This document shows positions 12,183 to 23,181 of a stretch of DNA of 64,000 bases, in pieces. Both the position numbers and the translations under genes were made by a program. The number at the start of each line of letters is the position of its first letter. Position 1 is the stretch's first letter. The DNA lies in assembly GCA_025200525.1 (NCBI GenBank), contig CM045758.1, positions 62,312,649 to 62,376,648 of the forward strand, written 5' to 3'. This DNA comes from Camellia lanceoleosa (lineage: Eukaryota > Streptophyta > Magnoliopsida > Ericales > Theaceae). A model generated the notes under the pieces. That model worked only from the letters and a program-made list of their open reading frames with translations. It had not been told where the DNA came from and made no database searches.

Positions 12183-12746
12183 TAGGTCAGGTCGTGTGCA
12201 TTTTGTTTCTTTGTTTGAGTCATTCTCGCCGTGTTCTGTGTTGGGCTCGATACCCCGGTTGAAAACCCATCCTCTTTCAAAAAGTAATCACTTGTGCTCA
12301 GAATGCTGTGCCATTCTCTACATCCGTGCAAAGCAAGAGAAGGAAAGGGAAAATTTGGGGCATCCGAGTGTGTTTCAACCGCAACTGTGTCAGCTTTATG
12401 ATCCGTCTTGTTAGATTGGGGCTGTTTGTTCAGGGTTTGCTGTGTGCAAAATGAACCAAATACTGTGTTATGGGTTGCGTCTGAGTCAATCCCAATGATT
12501 AGTCCCAATGAGTATGGGCTTTGTATCCAGTTTTGGGCAATGGTTTGTATGAGTTGTCTTGCTGTTAATTGGTTGGTTATCCGATTATCATAGTACAATT
12601 GCTCAGTTTTCAGACAACAGATCAATATCGTTTACATTCGAGGTGTAACATGACGCCATGCGATTACAAAGTATGAAAGATCGAGATATGTACAGATATA
12701 ACATTCTTTTAGGACAAAAAGTTTGTTTCATTTCATATCATCTTTT
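12183..12746. other. Spacer with no supported gene
   Basis: Short open frames exist on both strands but show no domain, compositional bias or conservation with E1. I see nothing else in it. Confidence 0.4.
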
Positions 12747-15282
12747 TCAAATACATAGTTTTGGAAGCAAAATCACTTTCTTGATACATAGTACTCTATC
12801 TACCAAAAGAAAAGTACAAGAGAAGAAAATGAAAGAAAAAGCAAGAAGTCTGTAATCATCATCAATGGCCTCATGGCAGGGATCCGTCATCGCCCTCTTC
12901 CTGGGCAAAAGCGCAGGAGCATCGTCAGAAGTGTCATTGTCAGACTCGAGCCCGGCCGCCTCTCTCCTCCTCGAGGCCTCGCCTCCGACTTCGCCATCCT
13001 GGCTGAATCGAGCTCGCGATTGCCTCACATACCCACCCTCTCTAGAGGGAATATCCTGCCATCCCAAGTAGAAATGGGAGGTCCAGATGGAGCGCCGCCA
13101 CCCACTGGAGGAATCGGGAAGGGAGGCTGAAAAGTACAAAAGGCAAATGCATCGATATCGTAAGCGGTTTAACAATGCGTCACGAGAGCGGTGTATGAAT
13201 CTGATGTTTGAATGCCGCGAGCAGCTTTATCAATGCGAATGCGATGTATGAATCTGATGTTTGAATGCCATGAGCGGTTGCAGATCTGATGTTTGAATCT
13301 GATGTGAATGCAGTTTATCGGTCGCGAATGCGGTGTATGAATCTGATGTTTGAATGCCTGGTGAATAGTTTATCGGTCGAGAATCACGGTGTATGAATCT
13401 GATGTGTAAATCGTGAACAGTTTATCAAATGTTGTGTCGTGCATCAGATTATGTGAAGCAGGTTGTATATAGTTTGGAACTATGTTAGAGAAAACATACC
13501 GGAAGGCCGTAGAAGGCTAGGAACTCAAAGGTCATTTGCAACATCCCGCCATGGAGGCATTGACTCAACCGTATCGGGTGTACTCGGAAGAAGCTTGCAA
13601 AAATATCGGATACATCAAATATTACATGGAATATCAAATAAACTAAAATCAAATGGTCAGAAATCTTGATAATACATCTGGGAGGCAAGTCAGAATACCG
13701 GCCAACTCATGACCCGGTAGGGAGGAGCAAAAGGGATCTGGTAGGTCTCCCACCACTGTATGTCGGCATGGTAGGCGAGCGGGCGGCCGTCCCTCGTCCC
13801 TCTGCACTCCTCCTACCACGAGCTCGAGCTCTGTGCGATCCGCTCTACTCCCACCTCTGCCCTAGCCGCGCCGCAGTCTCTCTGGCTCGGCGACCACCAC
13901 TCGGGCCGCGGATGAAGGTCTGACGTACTCTGATGTCGCCCTCGCCTCTGAAGCCATCGCCTCCCCGATGGTGTAGTCCGCCATCTGCTTTCAGTGAAAG
14001 CGCTCGGTGTCCCTCATATGCTCAAGAGGATGCTCGGGACTATCTGCTCGAGGTAACCACGAGGTCCCGCAGAAGCGCTCACCCAGTACCAAGCCCGCAG
14101 GCCGGGCCCTCTAGCAAAATCCGATGTAGCGAGGTCTCGATCATGGCCGCAAACCGATCCGTACTATCGTGGCGAGAGGCCCATGGTGTCGGTGATCTGA
14201 AATTGAAATCTGATTTATTACCTCTGGTATTGCAAATATCTGATGGAAAAGTGAAGCTTAAATGAACTATAAGTAAAACGTACCTCGGCGGGGTGATGGT
14301 GTCAAAATAGCGGAAGAAGGAAAGTCTCCTTGACGCGTGTGCACCTCCGTCAGTGGCGTGAAAGGGGCGACGGAGGAGTCTCCGTCTCGCAGCAGCTCCG
14401 GCTGGGAAAGTAGGCATAAACCCACGGTACAAGACGGATGTCGGAACATTTATCGAAAAGCGAGAATCTGAGTAAAGCGAAATAGCAAAGCCGTGTGTTG
14501 TGCGATGTCTTGGCGAGTGTCTGATGTGAGCGATTAATATAGTCGAGTAAAGCGAGTATGTGTGTGCGTGTGTATGCGATTATCTGATAAGTGTAAAGCA
14601 GACTACGATGTGTGCGAAGTCTGGAAAGTACTGAGCAATGTAAAGCGGAAAAGAAAACATACCTCCCAAGCTCGCTAGTAACCCCCAAGCAACTGTCATG
14701 CCGCATGGCCGAAACTCATATAGCCGTGGCAGTGGCGAGCGCCACCCGATCATAAGCGCAAGATGTCGGGCGTCCACCGATCTGTTGAGTAAGCGAAGAA
14801 ACCGCAGTGTTCGCCGGTCGGCGAAAAAGGGTCGTCCTAAGCAAGAACATCGAGCCGCGTGCATCTTGCTCTACGCCTCGGTCGCCGGTCGCGTCAACAA
14901 GAAGAAATTGCACTCGGGCGCACCTCGAACCAAGAGCGAATGAAACACAGGCGTGCAAGAGCGGAGCGGCCAAGCAAATGGATCGGCGGCGGTCCACTCA
15001 TCCATGTCGTATCAAAGGGATCGGATCACCACCTACCCGATCTTGGTGAGCACCGAGAAGTCATAAGGGGTCATCGTCATGTCCCCGATCGCCGATAGGT
15101 GAAATGAATCGGTGGTGTCCACCACCTCTCCGCCAAGCTGACTAAAGAGGCACTGCGAAGTTAGCCGTCGGACCCTGCGAAGGAAGAAGCCGCATCATCC
15201 ACGATGCGACGAACCGCCTCGGGAAGCCCAGTACCAATCTCGAAGAACATTCCCATACCCGCGGATGGTATGGGAATCTCTC
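12747..15282 (-). pseudogene. Antisense plant mobile domain (PMD) ORF, decayed copy in E2
   Basis: On the minus strand, 15282-14664 keeps scattered pieces of the PMD signature: VVDTTDSFHLSAIGDMTMTPYDF near 15120-15055, DPIPFD near 15030, and YDRVALATATA near 14725. The better copy at 23182-24442 reads RWWDTTNSFHLSSVGEM then TPYDFAKLTGLG in the same order. A GT donor follows GAG at about 14664. The next exon contains WVYAYFP near 14410, as in the other copy, but its CAG acceptor is altered. The acidic tail (LESDNDTSDDAPALLPRKR) lies at about 13010-12900. Many frameshifts and stops make it a pseudogene. PMD proteins are known both as host silencing factors and as transposon cargo; the function of the cargo is unclear. 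Confidence 0.6.
13190..13420. repeat. Irregular tandem repeat inside the PMD pseudogene
   Basis: The words TGTATGAATCTGATGTTTGAATGCC and GCAGTTTATCGGTC-like alternate four to five times with irregular spacing of roughly 50-75 bases. It probably lies in an intron of the antisense ORF. Confidence 0.6.
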
Positions 15283-16884
15283 TGTTTACAAACAAATAAT
15301 TGCGAAGCAATATGAAATGTACAGTTCTGAGGAAACATGTTAAAAATCGATACAAGTCTAGCATGCGTGCAAGTTTTTCAGATCCAAGCGAATCTGGGGT
15401 TTGATGTCTTTGCGGTGGACTACTGACTGTAATGTCGGTGTGTTTGTGAGGGTCAAGATGAATATGGTACATGTGTGTACATTTTTCAGATTCAAGCAGA
15501 TATTGGGTTATAATGTGCCAGTAGGTGAGCTACAACGTATGATGCATCAGCGTACTTTGTGTGGTCCGGTTTAAATATGGCATGCAATATGTTTTCAGAT
15601 TCAAATAAATACCAGGTATCGGTGAGTTTGCAGTGAAATACGGTGTGCCGTGTATATGGGTGATTAAGGCAAGTGCAGTGTGTGCGGCGTGTCGATCCTA
15701 GCGAGATATCGGTTGTGAAGTTGTCTACAATCAACTTCTGATCTGATGTATCGAGCTAAGCAATTAAAGGTTGTAATGTCTATGGCGGTTGATAGTTCTG
15801 ATTCTACATTGCAAAAAGTAAAACAGAGAAAAGGGTTACCTCGGAAGCGCCGAAGGATAGGTACGAGGTCGGCTCGCGTAGCAGAAGCTCCGGGTCCAGA
15901 GCCCTATCAAAACCGCGGAAGTGGCGGAGTCCATCTGGCGGAAGCACGTGAATGGCCGGGCGATAGGTCGCCGGATCAAATGGGCGCTCGCTCAATGGGA
16001 GGAGCTCGACCCCAGGATCCATCTCGTGATCCGAGGGAGTCCCGACATGTGGAACATCGTCTGCCATAGCAATGGTAGTGAAAAAAAGCCGGAAAGGAAA
16101 ATCGGGGCGGAATGCAAAAAGTCAACCGAGAAAGTCAACCCCAAGCGGGTCAAAAATGGCCAGAAAGGCCGGGAGATGAAAATACACGGAAATGTAGAGA
16201 AAATCAAGGGGAACAAGTCCCGAAAAGGCGAAGATAGCAAAAGAGATCCCGAAATGAGATTTCGATCGGGTGGAAATGTCCGAAACGCGAAGAATATCGC
16301 GAATCCGACGGTAAAACTGCGCGAAAACTCAAAGAAACGGCAAAAAGGTAAGAGAACAAAGCTTTGGAGAGAGAGAGCAAAGATTTTCGGCGGAGGCAAA
16401 GTGAGGAAAATAGGGTTTCAAGCCCTATTTTATAAAGCCCGAGGTGAAATGCCGAATCTGCCCCCGATCAGCAACTTTTGGCCGGTCGGCACAATATTGT
16501 GCCGGTGGGTAAGTTTAGGCAGCCGGTGGCAGCCGGTAGCCTTCCCACCCAGCCGGTGGTGTTCCCAAGGCCTTGTTTAGGCAAAATGAGTAGTTTTTGG
16601 TCTTCATAGCTCAAGAAAGTGCAAGAAAATGCACCCCCGATGTTCAACCGGCCTTCGTTTTGACTTCGGACCGTGTCTACTGTGCGTAACACTCAAATTC
16701 AAGCAAAGACTGTATCCTTTTTGTATCCTTTTGTCATTTATAAAGATTCAAAAGTTGCCCCGTGTGCGTCGCGCGCATCCATCGCATTGCCTAGTGCGTC
16801 GCGTCGTGCCGTCTTGCACGTCCCTTGTGACTTGCACTGTCTTGCATTTTTCGTGTGACATGCGTGTCACACTTGCATCATTTT
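15283..16884. other. 5' flank of the antisense PMD ORF (E2)
   Basis: No domain was recognised. The reading frame at 15921-16580 is a lysine/arginine-rich frame without family resemblance. The section 16480-16570 contains repeated CCGGTGG/CCGGTGGG words. A TATA-like site on the minus strand at 16426-16437 could serve the antisense gene. Confidence 0.4.
16426..16437 (-). promoter_or_regulatory. Possible antisense TATA box
   Basis: The minus strand reads CTTTATAAAATA, a good plant TATA match. It lies about 1.1 kb upstream of the recognisable PMD exon and points toward it. The assignment is by position only. Confidence 0.35.
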
Positions 16885-17127
16885 CCATTCAAATGAGGTA
16901 TGCGTGCCTCATTTTGCATTTCATTGCATCTCGAGGTACGTGTGCCTCGTTTTGCATTCCATTTTCCATTCAAATGAGGTATGCGTGCCTCATTTTGCAT
17001 TTCATTGCATCTCGAGGTACGTGTGACTCGTTTTGCATTCCATTTTCCATTCAAATGAGGAATGCGTGCCTCATTTTGCATTTCATTGCATCTCGAGGTA
17101 CGCGTGCCTCGTTTTGCACTCCATTTC
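16885..17127 (+). repeat. 81-bp tandem repeat, three copies
   Basis: Units starting CCATTCAAATGAGG begin at 16885, 16966 and 17047, a spacing of exactly 81 bases with only a few changes. As 81 is a multiple of three, an open frame runs through on both strands, producing repetitive but meaningless ORFs. Confidence 0.9.
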
Positions 17128-17174
17128 TCATTTGTATTGGCATACGCATCCCATGTGCGTTACCTCATTGTTGC

Positions 17175-18015
17175 CCCTGGGTCTGGCGAGACCTTAAACA
17201 CGCGCCGGTCCGGCGGGACCAAAAACACGCACGGTCCGGCGGGACCAAAAACACGCACGGTCTGGCAAGACCTTAAACCCGCTTGACTGCATTGTCACGC
17301 GCTTTATTACGAGCACTGTCATGCATTTATGCATCGTATCGCACTGTCTTGTGCACTCGCGTTGTCTAACGCATCGCGCTATCTTGCGCATCATATCGCA
17401 TTTAGCATGCATCGTATCGCACTGTCTTGTGCACTCGCGTTGTCTAACGCATCGCGCTATCTTGCGCATCATATCGCATTTATGCATCGTATCGCACTGT
17501 CTTGTGCACTCGCGTTGTCTAACGCATCGCGCTATCTTGCGCACCTCATCGCATTTGGCATGCATTCGTATCGCACTGTCTTGTGCACTCGCGTTGTCTA
17601 AACGCATCGCGCTATTTTGCGCATTGCGCCGTTTGGCGCACCTTCATTGCACTCCATTTTCCATCTTTTGAGGCACGCACGTCTTATTTGCCCCATTTGC
17701 ATCCGCATGCATGTCTCATTTGCATCGCATTCGCTTAAAGTGTTGTGTAATAGTTACCCCGCCGGGTCTGGCGAGACCTTAAACACGCGCAGTCTAGGAG
17801 ACCTTAAGTCCTCGGGAGGTGCAAGACCTTCGATGCATTAAGGTGCACCTCATTGCATTTGGCATGCATTCCATTGCGTTGTTTCGCGCGTCTCATCAGT
17901 TACGCCCCGAGTCTGGCGAGACCTCAAACACGCACGGTCTAGGAGACCTTAAATCCTTGGAGGGTGCGAAACCTTCACCATATTTGCATCCTGGTCTAGG
18001 AGACCTTAAATTCTC
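17175..18015 (+). repeat. Dispersed GACCTTAAA/GGCGGGACC repeat family
   Basis: TCTGGCGAGACCTTAAACACGC and shorter variants (GGTCCGGCGGGACCAAAAAC, TCTAGGAGACCTTAAA) recur at about 17181, 17208, 17231, 17765, 17793, 17910, 17938 and 17995. They surround the 75-78 bp array. Confidence 0.75.
17331..17640 (+). repeat. 75-78 bp tandem repeat, four copies
   Basis: Units starting GCATCGTATCGCACTGTC begin at 17331, 17409, 17484 and about 17562. Each contains TGTGCACTCGCGTTGTCTAA and CGCATCGCGCTAT. Unit length varies by a 3-base indel. Confidence 0.9.
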
Positions 18016-19477
18016 TGAGGGTGCAATTCCTTCGGTGTTTGTCGTGCCCGAACGACTTTCGGTGGTCTGGTAAAGCCACCTGCCTGTTTTTGCGGTGAGT
18101 TCCTAGGAGACCAATGGGGACGGTGAAAACTAGAGTTCGAACGGCTTATGCCTAGAACGCAAAGGTTCGAGATTTCCGAGACTAAAGTCTGGTTTAAATA
18201 CCCAGGGGGTGTACCCTCGGCTTGAAATCTGTATGGAAGCCCCATAGGTTGAGGCGGCATGTTTACGCCTCAATTCTGGATACCGAACCAACCTAGTATA
18301 TCGCCCTGTTGGGAGAATAGGGAAAGCTGCAATCATAGTCGTTGCATCATACTGCATTAACATGCATCATTTATAAGTACTGCATATGTCATGCATTTCA
18401 AAATCAAAAACAAAAAAACGTGCATCGTCATGCATCATTTGCATTTTCAAAAAAAGCATTTCAAAATCAAAAACACAAAAAAAAACATGCATATGTCATG
18501 CATTTTCTGTAAATATCCATTGCATTGTAGTTGCATGCATCCACTGCATCATTTCCATCTATGGCTTGCGCCTTTCCTTGTTGAGCTTGGTCTGGTATGT
18601 GCCCTTACTTTTCACGTTGAAGCACGGTTCTGCATGTGTATCGCGCCTACTCCTTGATGAACTTGGTTTGAGGTTGCGGCACCTTTTCTGTGTTAGACAT
18701 GGCTTGTATGTGTGCATGCCCTTCCTAAGCGAGATACGGTTTGGCCCACGCGCCATAATCACATATTACATTGTAGTATAATTGTTGTATCCAACATTAG
18801 GATCATTATTCTCTCCCCAGCGGGTCGTCACCCCACTTATGTCAACCCACCCAATACTTGTTCTTGTGTCCGTCTGCATCACTCATAGTTCAGACATCGT
18901 TCTATGGTAGACGGACTTGCTACTTCCATCAATCTACTTGACATTTGTGTGGTTTCGAACTGCTCATGATTGAATCATGATTTAATTGCTTTGCATGTAG
19001 TTTGCATAGTTTCAATTGCATTGCATTATCATTTGCATTATTCATACATCATTTTGTATATATTGCATATCATTTTGCATTTCGCATTGCCATGCATATG
19101 GCTAACAACATTGTACCTGTTAAGTTTGCTTTCTTTGCAGGCACGATATTGTATGTACGGCTCATTTGAGGCCGGTAACCGACGAGTCAGCAGTATTGTA
19201 TCCTCCGGTAGAGACGACGGAGAATTGCATAATTCTCTTACATCCTTTCTGCATTGTAGTGTAGATTGGCATTTGCTAGCTTATAACCTGCTGCACGCGC
19301 TCCATTACGACTTTCTTGCGTGATCATAAGTTATGCTCGCTTCTTGCATCGCCTTACATTTTGCCCCCGCCGGCGATACCTTGTTTGTCTTGCATGTTTG
19401 TCCAAGTCTTGACCTTGTCAAAATGGGTCGTCTCGGCTTTGACATTCACTCCGTCATTGTTATGACTTCCGAAGTTC
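18016..19477 (+). other. TGCATT-rich 3' region of E2
   Basis: No gene was recognised. The section 18388-18510 holds a direct duplication of GCATTTCAAAATCAAAAACA with adenine runs, and ATGCAT is unusually frequent through 19100. Short open frames here show no family resemblance. Confidence 0.5.
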
Positions 19478-19491
19478 ACAAAGAGGGCAAT
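19478..19491 (+). other. Polypurine tract of E2
   Basis: AAAGAGGGCAAT lies directly before the right LTR, the expected place of the plus-strand primer. Confidence 0.5.
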
Positions 19492-22400
19492 CAGAGACAC
19501 CCCATTTTTGACCGTCTCAAGACTTGGACGTCACCGCTTGAACACTCGGTGATCATCCATGTTTGTGTTTGTTTGGAGTTCCCGGTTCTCGCCACTGGCG
19601 CCTTGCCTCAGGACCTCCGAACTTGACCGTTTTGTGTCTGGTTTTGCACCAAACACTTGTGTTTTGCCTTGGAAGGGCAGGGAATGCTTTGTGAGGCACC
19701 CCCACACACCACCGGCCGTGGCTAGAGGCCACCGGCTGGTCAGAGTTGCCATCGGCACTATTTTGTGCCGGTCGGCACTCTTTTTGGCAAAACTACCATT
19801 TTGCCCTGCCGACTCCTATACAGTTGTTTTCTGAGATATTTTCAGACAGCTGTATGCCTTTTGTTTCCCCTCCATACACGTGTATGGAGGGATGGAGGGA
19901 TGAGCCCTTTGTTGCCTTAGCTTGTAAGCTTTGCAAGCTTTGCTTGCCTATAAGAGGACCACTTCTCTTCTTGGCTTAGGGTTACAAAAAATTTCAGACA
20001 TCCTAGAGAGGCCAAGCTCTGGTTTTTAGGGTTAGGATAGATACACATCCTATCTCTCTCTTTCTCTCTTGTTTAGTACACTAGGTGTTTGTGACTTACT
20101 ATTGCTCACCAACACCTAGTGTTTCACCTTCCTCTTGGAATTGAAGTGCTAAGGGCTTGTTCTTAGTGTTCTTGACTGGTTTGGAGCTCAAGGAACCAAC
20201 AACTTCAACATTTGTGAAGAAAAGTTTCAAGGGTAAGAAACTTGCTTTATTTACCCCATTTTTGCACTCCTTTTTTACATAGCTTAGAACAGTTTTTGTG
20301 CTTAGTCTATAACACATAAAATTTCTATTTTTTAAGCCTCTTTATTGTTTATTGAGAGTGTCTTGTGGTTTGAGCAAGTTTGACCCCCTTTAGGCCTTGA
20401 AAAGGGCCCATTTTAGGCCATTTTGTGAGAGCTCTGAGACTTTGGTGCTTGTTTTCCACCATTGAAATCTTGAGGGATTCCAGTGTTGTAGATGGTGCCT
20501 TGAAGTCTCCAAAAGGGGAGGGCCATCTCTTCTCCTTGATGTCCTTGAAAAGGACAAGATTTGGCTTCTTGAGGGAGCCTATGCTTGGGTGTGTATTGAG
20601 CATGTTTGGACTGTTTTTCATGCTTATATTGCCATGATATAACATGTTTCTAAGTTGGTTTTAGCACTCCTTGCATGCTTTGCATAGTTGCTTTGTAATG
20701 CCTTAATAGTCCCTTAACATGCCTAGGTTGTGTGCCTTTATTTCTAGCATGTTTTAGGCTTAGATTCATGAAGCTTGTATGCTTATTTTGCCGTGTACGA
20801 GGTCTGTCTATGCTTGTTTTGGTCGACCATGACTTGTACCTCATGGCTCCTTTGTATCCCTGGCTTGTGAGCCTTAAGTGCATAAGTGTAGCATACCTTT
20901 GTTTGCATCATTTTGGTGGTATAGAGCCATCTAGCATGCTATTTCAGTCCCTTTGGTGTGCTTGTATGCTTGCCTAAGTGGCTTCTTTAATGCTTTAAGA
21001 GTATGTGTTAAATACTCCATGTTTTGGCTTTAATGCATGCCTTTGGATTTATGTCATCTAGATGCCATCTAGGTGGTCCTTTAGGCTTAGTTTTATGTGT
21101 TAAAACTCTGTTTTTAAGTGGTTAAGTATTGCCATGTGTGGTTGTACTAAGTGTGGTTCAAAGCCTCATGGGCTTGCCTTAAGCCTTAGACTATTTGCAT
21201 GCTTTGTTTGGTCTATCTTCGACTTGGTTTGGCACCATGCTTTGCATGTATTTCAGAGCTTTACAATGCATGCTCATTATCTATGTTTGGTCTCTTTAAG
21301 TGTGCTTGAGAGTTGCCATGTTCATGCTTAAGGCTTGGATCATAACACTTGCATGTGTGTGTGTTTGTTTAGTCCTCATGTCTAGACATTTTGGCCACTG
21401 ATTTTAGGCCTATTTGAGTTGCCTAAGTCATGTATAAGACCATCCTTTCATTGGTTTGCATGCTTGTCTTGTATGCTTGCTTGTATGCTTGCATAGGTAT
21501 ATTGCATAGTCCATGTTGTATGCTAGATGACATGACTAGGTTGCATTGCATCAACACGCATTCCTTGTCCCTTGACTTGGTGATAGGGATTGGGACTTTG
21601 ATTTGTTTGGTTTGCATGCATTTGAAATCAAAGTTGCACACTTTGTTCCTTGGGCCATCATGCATGGAAATGCGCGATTGGTGGTCCGGGAATCGAGGTA
21701 CATGTCCCTTTGAGTCAATAACATGATAAGGGGTGTGTATAGTGCATAAATACCTTAAATCACATCGCCATGCATGTTGTTGTCCTCTCGCTTCGGGTTG
21801 CGGTGTTGCAGTGTTAAGTGCCGTAAGACTATTTAGTGCCGACCGTGATCAATTTCACCGATAACTTCATCTAGTGCCGGTGGCCTCCTCCTTCAGCCGG
21901 TGGTGTCCTACCCCAGCCGGTGGTTATCTCCAGTGCCCAAGGAAGTATTCCTGAGACTTTGGCAGTCTTCAGAGGAGGATAGCAGGGAAAACAGAGGCAA
22001 TCCATGTATGGCAGTGCGATTCCGAGCCAGTCCCGAGCGCGTGCTGCATTGGGCCCTCATCCCGAGGCGATTTACTGTTTAATTAGATTAATTATTTTAT
22101 TTAATTAATTTAGTTAATTTGTAATAATTAATTAGCTTGCGTAGTTAATTAGTTATTCGGTTTTGTATATTCTTTCGGTCCCTCCGAGCGAGGGCAAATC
22201 TGTAATAAGGGTGTGTGAGTGGGTGTATGTCTTCCAATCCCCATTTCTTTCTATCCCTTTTATTTACCCGCTTATGTTGGTAGATTAGGGCACGCTTATT
22301 TTAGCATACCTTATGCTACGCATGCGTGCATTCATGCATTTGTTTACATGCACCGGGCTCGGTACATCATACAAACTGCATTGTACCTCCAATTCCAAAT

Positions 22401-23181
22401 TGAATACATGCTATTTGTCGCATTTCACATGCCATGTTTAGGGTTAGCAGAGCCTACTCTAGATTGCTTCCATGCCTGTGTTGCATTAGCTACTTAACAT
22501 GAACTAGGTCATGCATGTTTGCTAACTAGTTTCTTGTTTTGGCACGGAGTACGATGTAAGTATTTACGCTTTAGCATACCACATGCGTGTGAGTGTTGCC
22601 ATGGCAGTATGCTTGCCATGCAGCTAAATGCTTACATGATAAACTGTTTGAATGCCTGTGGGTGGAGGTTGGATTACTTGAGTTGGAAAAACTCATTGAA
22701 ATCCGTGTTTTAGCCTACTTGCGAGTAGCAAATTCCAAAACTTTTTCAAAACCCACGGATATGCAATGCTTGTTTCCAAATTAGGCGATCTAGTCTATAC
22801 TTTCGTGTTGTGCGCATCACATAGTAATTCTAGGTCAATAACCGGAATAAGAACGCATAAAGTTTTCAAAAACGGATATCACGGTTAGTAGAGGCCGGTC
22901 TTCGGACCGGGCGAAAGGGGGTGCTCATAGTTGACCTTCCCCGATCGTACCCAAGCTCCCGAGCCAAGACCACTTTGGTGATGATGGACATGTGGCCTTC
23001 GGCACCGAGTCAGGGTTTCCTAAATTTCCTATTTTAAAATATTTAGGTGGCGACTCAGAATCCGCAAAGCATCCATGTTTGGCACTACTTTTCAAAAATC
23101 TGCTTTTCAAACGATTTGCGGATTTGGACTCTTTGGTTCATGAACCGACACAAAATCGAGTCCGAATCGTTAGACTGGCCA
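19492..23181 (+). repeat. 3' LTR of E2
   Basis: This is the second copy of the 3.65 kb repeat at 4408-8051. The first three bases read CAG where the 5' LTR has TGT. The copy carries small differences such as an 8-base TTGTATGC repeat gain near 21478 and a cluster of changes at 21790-22075. After about 23178 the sequence continues as antisense PMD sequence of E1. Confidence 0.85.
19949..19957 (+). promoter_or_regulatory. Putative LTR TATA box (E2 3' LTR)
   Basis: TATAAGAGG is identical to 4847-4855 in the 5' LTR and has the same hairpin-prone context. Confidence 0.45.

Larger units (their letters stand above)
4408..23181 (+). mobile_element. E2, large-LTR Ty3/gypsy (Ogre/Tat-like) element lacking pol
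   Basis: Two direct repeats of about 3.65 kb (4408-8051 and 19492-23181) enclose 11.4 kb. The left copy starts TGTAGACACCCC, and a PBS-like TGGCGAC site follows it at 8071. A purine-rich tract (AAAGAGGGC) precedes the right copy. The internal order is leader, gag remnant (8794-9691), unassignable sequence, the 3' block also seen after pol in E1 (10759), antisense ORF remnants, and tandem repeats. No protease, RT, RNase H or integrase motif is visible, so the element is non-autonomous. Very long LTRs, the PBS type and antisense ORFs fit Ogre/Tat relatives. Target duplications are uncertain: CCAGG on the left and CCAAG on the right is only a 4/5 match. Confidence 0.75.

Noticed and set aside
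12747..16067. Possibility that the PMD region is a functional host silencing gene
   Set aside because: Many stops and frameshifts, a lost acceptor site and its position inside an LTR element argue for transposon cargo in decay.
15921..16580. 219-residue Lys/Arg-rich plus-strand frame
   Set aside because: No domain and no counterpart in E1. It lies in spacer upstream of the antisense gene.
16629..17276. 215-residue plus-strand frame and mirrored minus frame
   Set aside because: Open only because the 81-bp repeat is a multiple of three. The peptide is itself repetitive, with no family resemblance.
17194..17671. Repetitive frames over the 75-78 bp array
   Set aside because: Units are multiples of three, so open frames are expected.
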